From contig JAHQWC010000001.1 in the NCBI GenBank assembly GCA_019634025.1, positions 1 to 34,703 on the forward strand: a stretch of DNA of 34,703 nucleotides, in the 5' to 3' direction. A model generated the notes under the pieces. The model saw only the letters and a list, made by a program, of their open reading frames with translations. It was not told the DNA's origin and made no database searches. Position 1 is the stretch's first letter. Each line of letters opens with the position of its first letter. Shown here piece by piece: positions 17,529 to 26,592 of the stretch. A program made the translations under genes and the position numbers. The DNA comes from Vampirovibrio sp. (lineage in GTDB: Bacteria; Cyanobacteriota; Vampirovibrionia; Vampirovibrionales; Vampirovibrionaceae).

Positions 17529-18428
17529 TTATTGTCCAGCAGCTTTATACAAGGACAATGTATTGCGCATGAGAAGGGCAATGGTCATAGGGCCTACACC
17601 ACCCGGCACCGGGGTGATGTAACCGACTTTTTCCTTCACGGCTTCAAAATCTACATCCCCCACCAGCTTGCCGTCTACCCGGTTAATGCCCACATCAATG
17701 ACGGCGGCGCCTTCTTTGACATGATCCGCCCCAATCAACCGGGGAATTCCCACGGCTGCTACCAAAATATCCGCCTGGCGGCACACAGCAGCCAAATCTT
17801 GAGTTCTGCTATGGCAAACCGTTACTGTGGCGTTCTCTTGCAGTAGCAACAAGCCCACCGGCTTACCAACGATGTTGGATCGCCCCACCACGACTGCATG
17901 CTGACCGGCAATAGGAATTTGATAAGCATGCAGCATATGCATTACTCCTGCAGGCGTACAAGGTAAAGCTGGCGGTAAGTCACCAGAGAGTAACCGCCCT
18001 TGGTTTACCGGATGAAACCCATCTACATCCTTCTCTGGAGAAATTACAGAGAGGATATCCAGGGTATTCATATGTTTTGGCAATGGTAGCTGAACCAGAA
18101 TCCCGTGGACTGACACATCTTTATTCAAATCAAGGATTTCGCGCTCCAAGTCCACCTGAGGCGTTGTTGCATCCAGCCATCGGACTTCTGAGTGCATGCC
18201 CAATTCTTGCGCCACCTTGGCCTTACGTTTCACATAGACTTGGCTTGCCGGATCCTCACCCACAATTACGACCACCAACTTAGGCCGGTGTTGTTCCGGT
18301 AGCACCTGAATTTCCTGCTTGAGGTCAGCCAACAACACTTGAGAAGTCTGTTTCCCGTCCAGAATTACAGAGGGTTTCACCATATCAGCCAAATCCGTCA
18401 CCATCAAAAAGCTTCCAACAGCCAACAA
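17529..18428 (-). CDS. folD: Bifunctional methylenetetrahydrofolate dehydrogenase / methenyltetrahydrofolate cyclohydrolase FolD
   Basis: VGEDPASQVYVKRKAK, GILVQLPLPKH, KDVDGFHPVNQGRL, VVGRSNIVGKPVGLLL, PVPGGVGPMTIALLMRNT motifs; true start may be an internal ATG. Confidence 0.96.
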   Translation of the reverse strand: MLAVGSFLMVTDLADMVKPSVILDGKQTSQVLLADLKQEIQVLPEQHRPKLVVVIVGEDPASQVYVKRKAKVAQELGMHSEVRWLDATTPQVDLEREILDLNKDVSVHGILVQLPLPKHMNTLDILSVISPEKDVDGFHPVNQGRLLSGDLPPALPCTPAGVMHMLHAYQIPIAGQHAVVVGRSNIVGKPVGLLLLQENATVTVCHSRTQDLAAVCRQADILVAAVGIPRLIGADHVKEGAAVIDVGINRVDGKLVGDVDFEAVKEKVGYITPVPGGVGPMTIALLMRNTLSLYKAAGQ

Positions 18429-18459
18429 TACACTCTATTCTAGAGGGTTTTAACAAACC

Positions 18460-19782
18460 CTAGGCAGGCAAAGGCATTGCTTCAGAAACGTCATCCGTTT
18501 CCTCATCCGGCACAAAGGCCAGCATCTTCTCATCATCCAAGATACCTTCCCATCTCGCAACCACTGCCGTGGCCAAGCAGTTACCCACCAGATTGACAGA
18601 GGTGCGGCCCATATCCAAAACGTGGTCGATTCCCAAAATGACGGCAATTCCTTCCAGTGGCAATCCAAACGCCGTACACAGCCCGGCCAAAATCACCAAA
18701 GATGCCCGAGGAACCGCTGCAATCCCTTTACTGGTAATCATCAATGTCAGCATCATCAGTAACTGCTGCTGAATCGGCATGTCAATCCCGGCCATCTGAG
18801 CAATAAACAAAGAGGCTAAAGCAAGGTATAGGGTGCTGCCGTCCAGGTTAAAACTGTAGCCAGTGGGCAACACAAACCCAACAACACTTTTGGGGACCCC
18901 AAATTTTTCCATGTTCTCCATGGCTTTAGGAAACGCTGCTTCACTACTGGCAGTAGAGAAGGCTAACACGAACGGCTCTTTGACGGCCTGTAAAAACTTG
19001 AATATCGGAATCCGAACCACCCAACAGACGGTAAATAGCACCACGCCCATGAAAATAATCAGGGCCAGGTACAAGGAACTGACTAATTTGGCATAAACCA
19101 ATAGCACACTAAGTCCGTTTTTGCCCACCGTAGCTGCAATGGCAGCCATAACACCCATGGGGGCAAATACCATAACAAAGCCCACAAATTTCAGCATGAC
19201 ATCAGCCAAGCTTTCCAGGCCTTGAAGCACCGGCTTACCGGCATCTCCGGCAGCAGAGAGCGCCAGAGCGAAGAATACTGAGAAAACAACCAGTTGTAGA
19301 ATTTCTCCTCGCGCCATGGCATCTACCACGCTGGTCGGGAACATGTTGACCAAGGTATCCCAAAAGCTGTGACCCGCTACATGATGGGCATTTTCGGTAA
19401 TCTGACTCAATTCCGAGACATTACCGGCGCCCAAATCAATTGGGATTCCCATACCAGGCTGAGTGAGGTTTGCCACCAACAGCCCGACAAACAAGGCGAA
19501 AATCGTGGCGACGGTAAAGTAACCAATGGTCTTGGCACCCATCCGGCCTAACGTTTTATGGCTTCCAGTTCCGGCAATACCGACCACCAAAGTGGCAAAC
19601 AGTAAGGGGGCAATCAACATCTTGATCATCCGCAAGAAAATCACGGCAAGAGGCTTAATCTCCATGCCCAGCGCCGGGAAAACGGCGCCAATGGCAATCC
19701 CAATCACCAGTCCGGCAAACACCTGGACGGTGAGGGAGGGCTTTTTCAACTTGGAAAATAACTGTTTGGCTTGTGAAATCAT
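18460..19782 (-). CDS. Dicarboxylate/amino acid:cation symporter (DAACS family, GltP/DctA-like)
   Basis: AFSTASSEAAFPKAMENMEKFGVPKSVVGFVLPTGYSFNLDGSTLYLALASLFIAQ and SKGIAAVPRASLVIL motifs. Confidence 0.94.
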   Translation of the reverse strand: MISQAKQLFSKLKKPSLTVQVFAGLVIGIAIGAVFPALGMEIKPLAVIFLRMIKMLIAPLLFATLVVGIAGTGSHKTLGRMGAKTIGYFTVATIFALFVGLLVANLTQPGMGIPIDLGAGNVSELSQITENAHHVAGHSFWDTLVNMFPTSVVDAMARGEILQLVVFSVFFALALSAAGDAGKPVLQGLESLADVMLKFVGFVMVFAPMGVMAAIAATVGKNGLSVLLVYAKLVSSLYLALIIFMGVVLFTVCWVVRIPIFKFLQAVKEPFVLAFSTASSEAAFPKAMENMEKFGVPKSVVGFVLPTGYSFNLDGSTLYLALASLFIAQMAGIDMPIQQQLLMMLTLMITSKGIAAVPRASLVILAGLCTAFGLPLEGIAVILGIDHVLDMGRTSVNLVGNCLATAVVARWEGILDDEKMLAFVPDEETDDVSEAMPLPA

Positions 19783-20161
19783 CTATCCGACCTATAGCTT
19801 TGGATCAACAGGTACAACTGCTTACAATAACACCCAACCATAGCAAAAAGTTGATAGTGGAAAAAGAAAATCTTTACATTACAGAGGAAGGAAGAAAGAG
19901 CGTTCGGTTAGCATATGCCTTCACAGGTAGCTTAAGAAAGCTTCGACATTCGATAAATTCTAAAAAATCTGAATGGCTCAAGAGAACTCGTTTATATCAA
20001 GCCATCGTATGAACCCTTCATCATATTTTTCAATCAAATTATGCAGATCAGTTCAAGATTTTAATAATTCAGTCGACCACATTGTGTAGGACGGAACGTA
20101 TTACCACCTCCCACTTCCTCCATGGCATTTGCACACTACTTTCAGACCGCACTTAATAAAG

Positions 20162-20187
20162 TGCAAAAGTATACATGTGTATTTGCA
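20162..20187. promoter_or_regulatory. Imperfect inverted repeat upstream of the acidic protein gene (possible operator)
   Basis: TGCAAA-N14-TTTGCA enclosing a near-palindromic TATACATGTGTA, 56 bp upstream of the ATG at 20244. Confidence 0.3.
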
Positions 20188-20243
20188 AATTCCCTTATTC
20201 CGTTGCCGCTTAATCTGTCGGTATTGATTGAAGGAGCCAAGCC

Positions 20244-22100
20244 GTGAAGCTCTGGTCATTATTCAAGCGCGATAAAAAAGAAGAAAAAGGAAAAACCCAA
20301 GCAAAGGGTTCCAAGCGGTCCAAAGGCGGCCCGTTGTTTGGTGGCTGGGTAGCAAACGACTCTGATCATGAAAGTATTTCGGACGGACAGACAGATGTTC
20401 TATTAGACACTGCTTCTTCCCCCTTCCCGGACAGTGCTCATTCTGACGCTTCACTGACACTGGATGATATGAACTTTGACCCAGAGGCACACAATAATGC
20501 CAATGGCCCCGACATGGACGAAGTCGAGCTGGAAGCTCTGCTCTCGATGGATAGCCTTCCTCCAATTGAGGGTAACCACTCTGAAGTTAGTGAGGTAGAG
20601 GACCACACACTTAATTCTACAGATTTAGAGCTAGATACAGGAATGAACTTATCTGGCGACGCTAATACAACAGTAAATATGACACCAGGTATATCTGAGG
20701 AAATACCCTCAATATCGGAGACCTCTTTTGACCTGACTGACTCTCTACAAGAGTTAACGATGTCCGATGATAGCGATATATCCTCGGATCCCTTAGCAGA
20801 CCTGGGATTTTCAAACCAATCAGACTCCCAGGAATTATTCGACCAAACGCTACTTGATCAAGATCCTTTTGATCTGGCTGCTACGGCCAGTGACTCGCCT
20901 TCAGAGAGCGCATCCGAAATGTCTCTAGAGCTTTCATCGCCCGAAGAAAGCTCAATGATAGAGTTATCGGATCCAACTGCTACTACACAAGAGTTTCCAG
21001 AAGTTTCCGGCATTGACGATCTATACCCACCGACAGCAACAACCGACGCACCTGAAGTCCAATCTTCACTTCTTCAAGAAACCGAAGATGCTGAACTTGC
21101 TCTAGAAGCACCGGATCTCGATGTATTCGAACCGCCTGAACCAGAAAATAGTTTGGGAATGAGCTTAGAAATGGATTTGGCTCAGACCCTAGAAGATAAC
21201 GAAGATAATAGTGAAGGCGATAACATTTTCAATCTGGTTGACGAAGAGCTTTTTGAAGAGTCACCTCAAGAAGAACTGGTAACAAAGCTTGTTGAAGAGG
21301 CAAATATATCACCAGCCATAACATCAGATACAAATGATAATTTTGCGGGATCAATAGAACATCCTGATGCTGATAATCCAGACACCACTTTGGATTTAAC
21401 TTCGACTACATCAGATGATGAGACTCCCCTTGAATTGTCAACGAATGCTGAGGCAGATACCGAAGTAGAATCCTTTAACCTGATTCTGGAAGATGGTGTA
21501 ACAGACACTGCAGAAGAAGATTTGTCAGATCTCTACCCTGATGAGACCTTACTGGCAGTTGATCCCGACGGTATGTCACAAACGGAAGAGGATCTAGAAA
21601 GCACCGATCAGATTGAACCTTTACCTTTAACCGAAACAGCCTCTATAGAAGAAGCCGAAGACTATGCTCCTCCCTCTCAAGAACTTAACGAGCTGATGGA
21701 AGCCGCTATGTCTTCTATGGACTCACAGGCTCCTATTGACCCGCAAGAAGTCGCTGTCGAATATGAGAATCTATCTGCCGCAATCGTACTGGAAGAAGAA
21801 AGCGACAATGAAGACAAACCGCTGTTCATCGAAGACTCAGAGCCAGATATAGAGACAGTGACAGAAATCAACCCAACAGTCGATGAACCGGTTTCTGCAC
21901 CTACATTGCAACCTGTTGCCCAAGATATACCTATCAGCAGTCCGGCACCAAAGGATATGGCTGCCAAGAAAACAGTTTCCCTGGCAGATTCCATGATCGA
22001 TTTTGAGATCAACATTATTTTGAATGACGCTCGGTTCGTGAATGACAGCATCAACCATCTGGTTAACCGGTATTTTGAGGTTAACCAAGGCGAAACTTAA
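20244..22100 (+). CDS. Hypothetical highly acidic, low-complexity (probably disordered) protein
   Basis: 618-aa ORF: basic N-terminus (MKLWSLFKRDKKEEKGK), long D/E/S/T-rich centre, short ordered-looking C-terminus (SLADSMIDFEINIILNDARFVNDSINHLVNRYFEVNQ). Confidence 0.75.
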   Translation: MKLWSLFKRDKKEEKGKTQAKGSKRSKGGPLFGGWVANDSDHESISDGQTDVLLDTASSPFPDSAHSDASLTLDDMNFDPEAHNNANGPDMDEVELEALLSMDSLPPIEGNHSEVSEVEDHTLNSTDLELDTGMNLSGDANTTVNMTPGISEEIPSISETSFDLTDSLQELTMSDDSDISSDPLADLGFSNQSDSQELFDQTLLDQDPFDLAATASDSPSESASEMSLELSSPEESSMIELSDPTATTQEFPEVSGIDDLYPPTATTDAPEVQSSLLQETEDAELALEAPDLDVFEPPEPENSLGMSLEMDLAQTLEDNEDNSEGDNIFNLVDEELFEESPQEELVTKLVEEANISPAITSDTNDNFAGSIEHPDADNPDTTLDLTSTTSDDETPLELSTNAEADTEVESFNLILEDGVTDTAEEDLSDLYPDETLLAVDPDGMSQTEEDLESTDQIEPLPLTETASIEEAEDYAPPSQELNELMEAAMSSMDSQAPIDPQEVAVEYENLSAAIVLEEESDNEDKPLFIEDSEPDIETVTEINPTVDEPVSAPTLQPVAQDIPISSPAPKDMAAKKTVSLADSMIDFEINIILNDARFVNDSINHLVNRYFEVNQGET

Positions 22101-22192
22101 CCGCTACGATATTGATTCAAGTATAATAACCAGAGCTTTTCTAATATGGTTCACCTGTTCAAAAAGCTGTAAAAGTCAGCCTGTCTATAAGG

Positions 22193-22591
22193 ATGTCCGA
22201 TCCCATGACCGTTGCCACCCCGGAACAACAAACCTTTCCTCCCATAGAAGTATGGGAAAACAAGCACTCGGATCGGGACTATACCATTACCATTTCGGTC
22301 CCGGAATACACTGCTGTTTGTCCGATGACGGGCTTGCCGGACTTTGGCACAATCCAAATTGAATATATTCCGGACAAAACCTGTATCGAGCTAAAAGCAT
22401 TTAAATATTACATCCTGGCTTACCGGAACTGCGGTATTTTTTATGAAAACGCCGTCAATAAAATCCTAACAGACATTGTAAAAGCCTGTAATCCAAGATA
22501 CTTAAACGTAACTGGTAATTTCACTTCCCGTGGCGGCATCAGCACCAGTGTAGAAGTCGAGCATTATCAGCCTCAGTATCAGGTAGGTTAG
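22193..22591 (+). CDS. queF: NADPH-dependent 7-cyano-7-deazaguanine (preQ0) reductase QueF
   Basis: EYTAVCPMTGLPDFGTIQIEYIPD and CIELKAFKYYILAYRNCGIFYENAVN motifs. Confidence 0.95.
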   Translation: MSDPMTVATPEQQTFPPIEVWENKHSDRDYTITISVPEYTAVCPMTGLPDFGTIQIEYIPDKTCIELKAFKYYILAYRNCGIFYENAVNKILTDIVKACNPRYLNVTGNFTSRGGISTSVEVEHYQPQYQVG

Positions 22592-22603
22592 CCGTTCCGT
22601 TTC

Positions 22604-23689
22604 TTATCCAATTCTTAGCGTCAAGCATTTGGCAGATCCGCCGGATTTGATGAACTCGCTCATATCTACGGGAACAACCTGAAACCCTTTGGCTTTCAGC
22701 TCCTCTTCAAGCCTTGGAGAGCCTTGATTCAAGACAATAGTATCGTTCACATTCACGGCATTACAGGCAAACCGGGCTGCCTCTTCAGCAGTGACAGGAA
22801 CACGCTTATTTTCCGGCACTTGAGATTCAATGACCGCTAAGCCATATGGATCAAAAGCACCGGGGTAATAGATTAAATGACCATCAGAGAGGGGGCAAAG
22901 GCATACATCGATGTGATAGAAACTGGGGTTCACTAACTCCATCGAGAGAACCGGCAATCCGGTTTGAGCCGTAATAAAGCCGTGAGAAGCAATATCGGTG
23001 CGGGTTTTATACCCGGCAAACACTAGACTTTCCCATATCAGGGCATCCCCTGCCCCTTCAAAAACAATGCCCTTAGGCAAGACAAACGTATCAAACCCAT
23101 GAGCCTCAAACCAGTGTTGATCATGAATCTCTTCTCCCTGACGTTCAGGGAATTTATACCGTGCAATAACGGCCTTATTGCCGTAGACAAAGGCCGCATT
23201 GGCCGTAAATACTAGATCTGGGAGACCTTCTACTGGGTCCATACAGTAGATTTGAGCGCCTGCCTGTTTCGTCAACGCTTGATATAAGGCATCCCACTGG
23301 AACTTTGCTTTCTCAACATCTACCCCACCGGCAGAAGGATTCTCGCTCATCCAGGGGTTAATGGCATAGGCTACCGTGAAGTGATCCGGAGGGCACATCA
23401 AAATTTTAGGCGTACCAGGAGATCCCAAGGGAGATTTACCCGGAGTCGTTAATGTTTTCGTCAATTCCCCAGATTGGTAGGGTTTGATCCGATCCAGGAT
23501 AACCTTCAAAACCTTTTCCGCAGGGGCTTCAATCGTCAGTTGAACCAGGGAAAAATCCTGCTTTTGTGACCCAATTTGAATGTCGTCCAGGGTATATTCC
23601 CCCCCGGCAGCATTGATGACATCCAATACCTTAGCCAAAGTCAAAGAATCAATGAGATGACCGGTCAGTTCAATTTGTTGGGAAATCAT
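22604..23689 (-). CDS. Arginine dihydrolase (ArgZ/AgrE-like amidinotransferase-fold) with N-terminal LOR/SDH-type conserved domain
   Basis: N-term IELTGHLIDSLTLAKVLDVINAAGGEY resembles the LOR/SDH conserved region; then ILMCPPDHFTVAYAINPWM, LPDLVFTANAAFVYG, FEGAGDAL, SFYHIDVCLCPL, FACNAVNV, GGSAKCLTLR. Confidence 0.85.
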   Translation of the reverse strand: MISQQIELTGHLIDSLTLAKVLDVINAAGGEYTLDDIQIGSQKQDFSLVQLTIEAPAEKVLKVILDRIKPYQSGELTKTLTTPGKSPLGSPGTPKILMCPPDHFTVAYAINPWMSENPSAGGVDVEKAKFQWDALYQALTKQAGAQIYCMDPVEGLPDLVFTANAAFVYGNKAVIARYKFPERQGEEIHDQHWFEAHGFDTFVLPKGIVFEGAGDALIWESLVFAGYKTRTDIASHGFITAQTGLPVLSMELVNPSFYHIDVCLCPLSDGHLIYYPGAFDPYGLAVIESQVPENKRVPVTAEEAARFACNAVNVNDTIVLNQGSPRLEEELKAKGFQVVPVDMSEFIKSGGSAKCLTLRIG

Positions 23690-24292
23690 AGGATCATTTG
23701 CCTCTAACTATTCCGTTATCTCTTTTATACCAAGATTTTTCCATCTTGGGAGAGATCCCCCAAAAAGAAAGCCCCGACCACAAAAAAATGGTAAGGGCAC
23801 GAACCAATGCGTTACAAAGCAATCCAATCTTACCTCAAAGTCGTTAGGCACTGCAATATAAAACCGAGGTTTTCCCAGAATATTCTTTGCCAAAAATGAA
23901 CGGTGGCAGAAGTTGATAAAGTTTGCTTCAGTTTGTCCTCTACATGGAGGATTCTTGGCACAACCCCTACACTGGATGGTGGATTTTATGTTAGAAGCTG
24001 GTTTCCACCAACATTAGGGAGGGAAATAGAGGGATAGGGTTACAGGTGATACAACCGGCACATGCCTATGGCAATAAGGTTATAGGTTTGCATGGCTAAA
24101 AAAAAGTCAGTACCCGGCTTTTCGTGGTTTTAACAGACGGAGTTCCTTCAACCAGTGGATGAATCCCGGTACCCACAAGCACTAGAGTATAGGTGGGTAT
24201 GTGTACTGGGATAGATAAAAACGACAGACGACAAAACGGACGAAAAACAAACGTCTCAAGGTAGTTCAGGTTAATCAGGGGTCTAACATACT

Positions 24293-24883
24293 GTGACATT
24301 GGTGCATTTACAGCAAACGCTCAATAGAATCCAGGACATTGAACAGCGCCTGGGTGGCCTCGGGCTGTCTACAGATAGACCTACCAGTACTCAAGGCGCT
24401 GAAGCGTTTGAAGCGGTGCTCAATCAGATTCAACCCCCTAAGGAAAGCGTGCCGGAGCTTAAAAACTATTTGGAAGATTTAGTGGAGCGTCAGGCAGGGA
24501 AAGAGGGACTGGATCCCAACCTGGTAAAAGCATTGGTGCAGACTGAATCTGCCTTTAACCCCAAGGCCGTTTCCAAGGCAGGGGCTATGGGCTTAATGCA
24601 ACTGATGCCAGGTACCGCAAATGAGTTAGGAGTCAAAGACGCCTTTAACCCCGTACAAAATATTAATGGCGGCACCAAATATCTGAAGACTCTGATGGGC
24701 AAATATGACTCGGTTCCCAAAGCATTGGCCGCCTATAACGCCGGCCCCGGTGCCGTAGATAAATACAGCGGCATCCCTCCTTACAAAGAAACCCAAAACT
24801 ATGTGCAACGAATTATGAGCCTTCAAAAGCAATATGCTGCCCAAGACGCTCAGATGTCCTCAATTTCAGCGGGAGGGCAGTAG
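24293..24883 (+). CDS. Lytic transglycosylase, SLT domain
   Basis: LVKALVQTESAFNPKAVSKAGAMGLMQLMPGTANELGV...AYNAGPGAVDKYSGIPPYKETQNYV; GTG start. Confidence 0.92.
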   Translation: MTLVHLQQTLNRIQDIEQRLGGLGLSTDRPTSTQGAEAFEAVLNQIQPPKESVPELKNYLEDLVERQAGKEGLDPNLVKALVQTESAFNPKAVSKAGAMGLMQLMPGTANELGVKDAFNPVQNINGGTKYLKTLMGKYDSVPKALAAYNAGPGAVDKYSGIPPYKETQNYVQRIMSLQKQYAAQDAQMSSISAGGQ

Positions 24884-24886
24884 CGT

Positions 24887-25663
24887 ATGTTACGCGGTTT
24901 ATATACAGCAGCTTCCGGCATGATGACCACCATGGTGCAAACCGACACCCTGGCCAACAATTTAGCAAACATCAATACCACAGGGTTTAAAAAGAACTCC
25001 GTGAATTTCCAAAGCTTTCCCGAAATGTTGCTGAACCGAGTCAGTCAGCAAGGAAGTACCGCCATCGGTTCGGTCATGACCGGCAGTAAGGTGCGCTCTA
25101 CCTACATCAACTTTGATCAGGGCAACATTGTTACGAGCAGTCGGGACTTTGACTTTGCCCTTGAGGGCGACGGCTTTTTTACCGTCAAAGATCCCGCCAC
25201 CAATGAAACTCGCTATACCCGCAACGGCAACTTTGTGATTAACCCTGACGGATTTTTAACCACCACCGGCGGCGAACTCGTCCAGGGGAATTTGGGAAAC
25301 ATTGTCATTCCTCAAGATACCCAGGTCACCTTAAGCCAAAGGGGTGAATTAACCGACAAAAACGGTCAAATTGATTCCTTAACCATCACTCGGTTCAAAA
25401 ATAACCATCTGTTAGAAAAGCATGGCTATTCTCAGTTTCGGGCAACCTCTGAAGCAGAGAAACTTCCTCCGCCTTCGGTGGGAGAACCTTTGGGATATAA
25501 AACCCACCAAAAGATGTTGGAAGCGTCCAACACCAACCCGATTTCTGAACTCATCAACACCATCACCGGTCAGCGGTTGTATGAGGCGTTGCAGAAAAAC
25601 ATCCAAATCCAAAACCAAACCCTGGGCCAGGCGGTTCAGGAAGTGGGTCGGTTTCAACGGTAA
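24887..25663 (+). CDS. flgF: Flagellar basal-body rod protein FlgF-like (flagellar hook-basal body protein)
   Basis: MLRGLYTAASGMMTTMVQTDTLANNLANINTTGFKKNSVNFQSF; C-terminal SNTNPISELINTITGQRLYEALQK; precedes flgG. Confidence 0.85.
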   Translation: MLRGLYTAASGMMTTMVQTDTLANNLANINTTGFKKNSVNFQSFPEMLLNRVSQQGSTAIGSVMTGSKVRSTYINFDQGNIVTSSRDFDFALEGDGFFTVKDPATNETRYTRNGNFVINPDGFLTTTGGELVQGNLGNIVIPQDTQVTLSQRGELTDKNGQIDSLTITRFKNNHLLEKHGYSQFRATSEAEKLPPPSVGEPLGYKTHQKMLEASNTNPISELINTITGQRLYEALQKNIQIQNQTLGQAVQEVGRFQR

Positions 25664-25673
25664 GTTCTAACGT

Positions 25674-25688
25674 TAAGGTTCAACCTTA
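25674..25688. repeat. Short palindrome TAAGGTT-C-AACCTTA in the flgF-flgG intergenic region
   Basis: Perfect 7-bp arms with 1-nt centre, just downstream of the flgF stop. Confidence 0.4.
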
Positions 25689-25800
25689 GCAAATCGCGTA
25701 AAAAGAGAAAGGCGAGAAAACCTCACACCAGTCAATAGATTCCACAACGATACAGAACGGTCATCAGGATTGAATAACCAGTCGGAGGTCAACACGGTAT

Positions 25801-26592
25801 ATGTTAAGAGCACTGTATACGGCGGCAACCGGGGCGTATTCGCAACAGTTTAACCTCGATATCATTGCCAACAACGTGTCTAACGTTAACACCACAGGCT
25901 TTAAAAAGGTTCGGGCAGAGTTCCAGGATCTACTGAGCCAAACCTATGAAACGGCAGGCTCCATTGGGGGCCAAGGCACTACGGATCCCGTCGGTATCCA
26001 GGTCGGTTTGGGAACCGAGGTCGCAGCCACCCAGCGGGTATTTTTGCCAGGCTCAGTCTTTCAAACCGGGAACCCATTAGATATTGCCGTTCAAGGCGAT
26101 GGCTTCTTCCAGGTTCAGTTAGACAGCGGCGATGTGGCCTATACTCGAGACGGTACCTGGAAACGGGACGCCAACGGCCAGGTCGTAACCTCGGATGGGT
26201 ATCCGCTGCAACCCGCCATTACCATTCCCAGTGATACGACAGAAATTGTCATCGGCATTAACGGCGTCGTCTCGGTCCGTCAAAGCGGGTCCACCGACCT
26301 GAACCAAATTGGCCAAATTCAGTTGGCCCGGTTTGCCAACGCTGCCGGAATGGAAAGCATTGGCCGCAACTTGTTCGTACAAACACCCGGATCCGGCGAC
26401 CCTATTTTGGGCACCGCTGGTCAAGGTGAGTTTGCCAAAACCACCATTAACCAGGGCTTTTTAGAAAACTCTAACGTCCAGATTGTAGAAGAACTCATTA
26501 ACCTCATTGCCGCCCAACGGGCGTTTGAAGCCAACTCCAACGTCATGCAGGCCGGTGATGAAATGCTACAGGTGGTAAATAACATTGTCTAG
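25801..26592 (+). CDS. flgG: Flagellar distal rod protein FlgG
   Basis: MLRALYTAATGAYSQQFNLDIIANNVSNVNTTGFKKVRAEFQDLLSQ; C-terminal ENSNVQIVEELINLIAAQRAFEANSNVMQAGDEML. Confidence 0.95.
   Translation: MLRALYTAATGAYSQQFNLDIIANNVSNVNTTGFKKVRAEFQDLLSQTYETAGSIGGQGTTDPVGIQVGLGTEVAATQRVFLPGSVFQTGNPLDIAVQGDGFFQVQLDSGDVAYTRDGTWKRDANGQVVTSDGYPLQPAITIPSDTTEIVIGINGVVSVRQSGSTDLNQIGQIQLARFANAAGMESIGRNLFVQTPGSGDPILGTAGQGEFAKTTINQGFLENSNVQIVEELINLIAAQRAFEANSNVMQAGDEMLQVVNNIV

Noticed and set aside
19773-20012. 79-aa plus-strand ORF before the acidic protein gene
   Set aside because: Overlaps the start of the symporter gene and lacks coding-like features.
22112-22200. Possible preQ1 riboswitch upstream of queF
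   Set aside because: There is an AGCTTTT/AAAAGCT inverted repeat, but the preQ1-I/II consensus sequences are not matched.
23708-23893. 61-aa minus-strand ORF upstream of the arginine dihydrolase gene
   Set aside because: Short, no RBS or family similarity; probably non-coding.
23917-23924. TAAAGTTT resembling a sigma-28 -35 element before the flagellar operon
   Set aside because: No GCCGATAA-like -10 at the required spacing.
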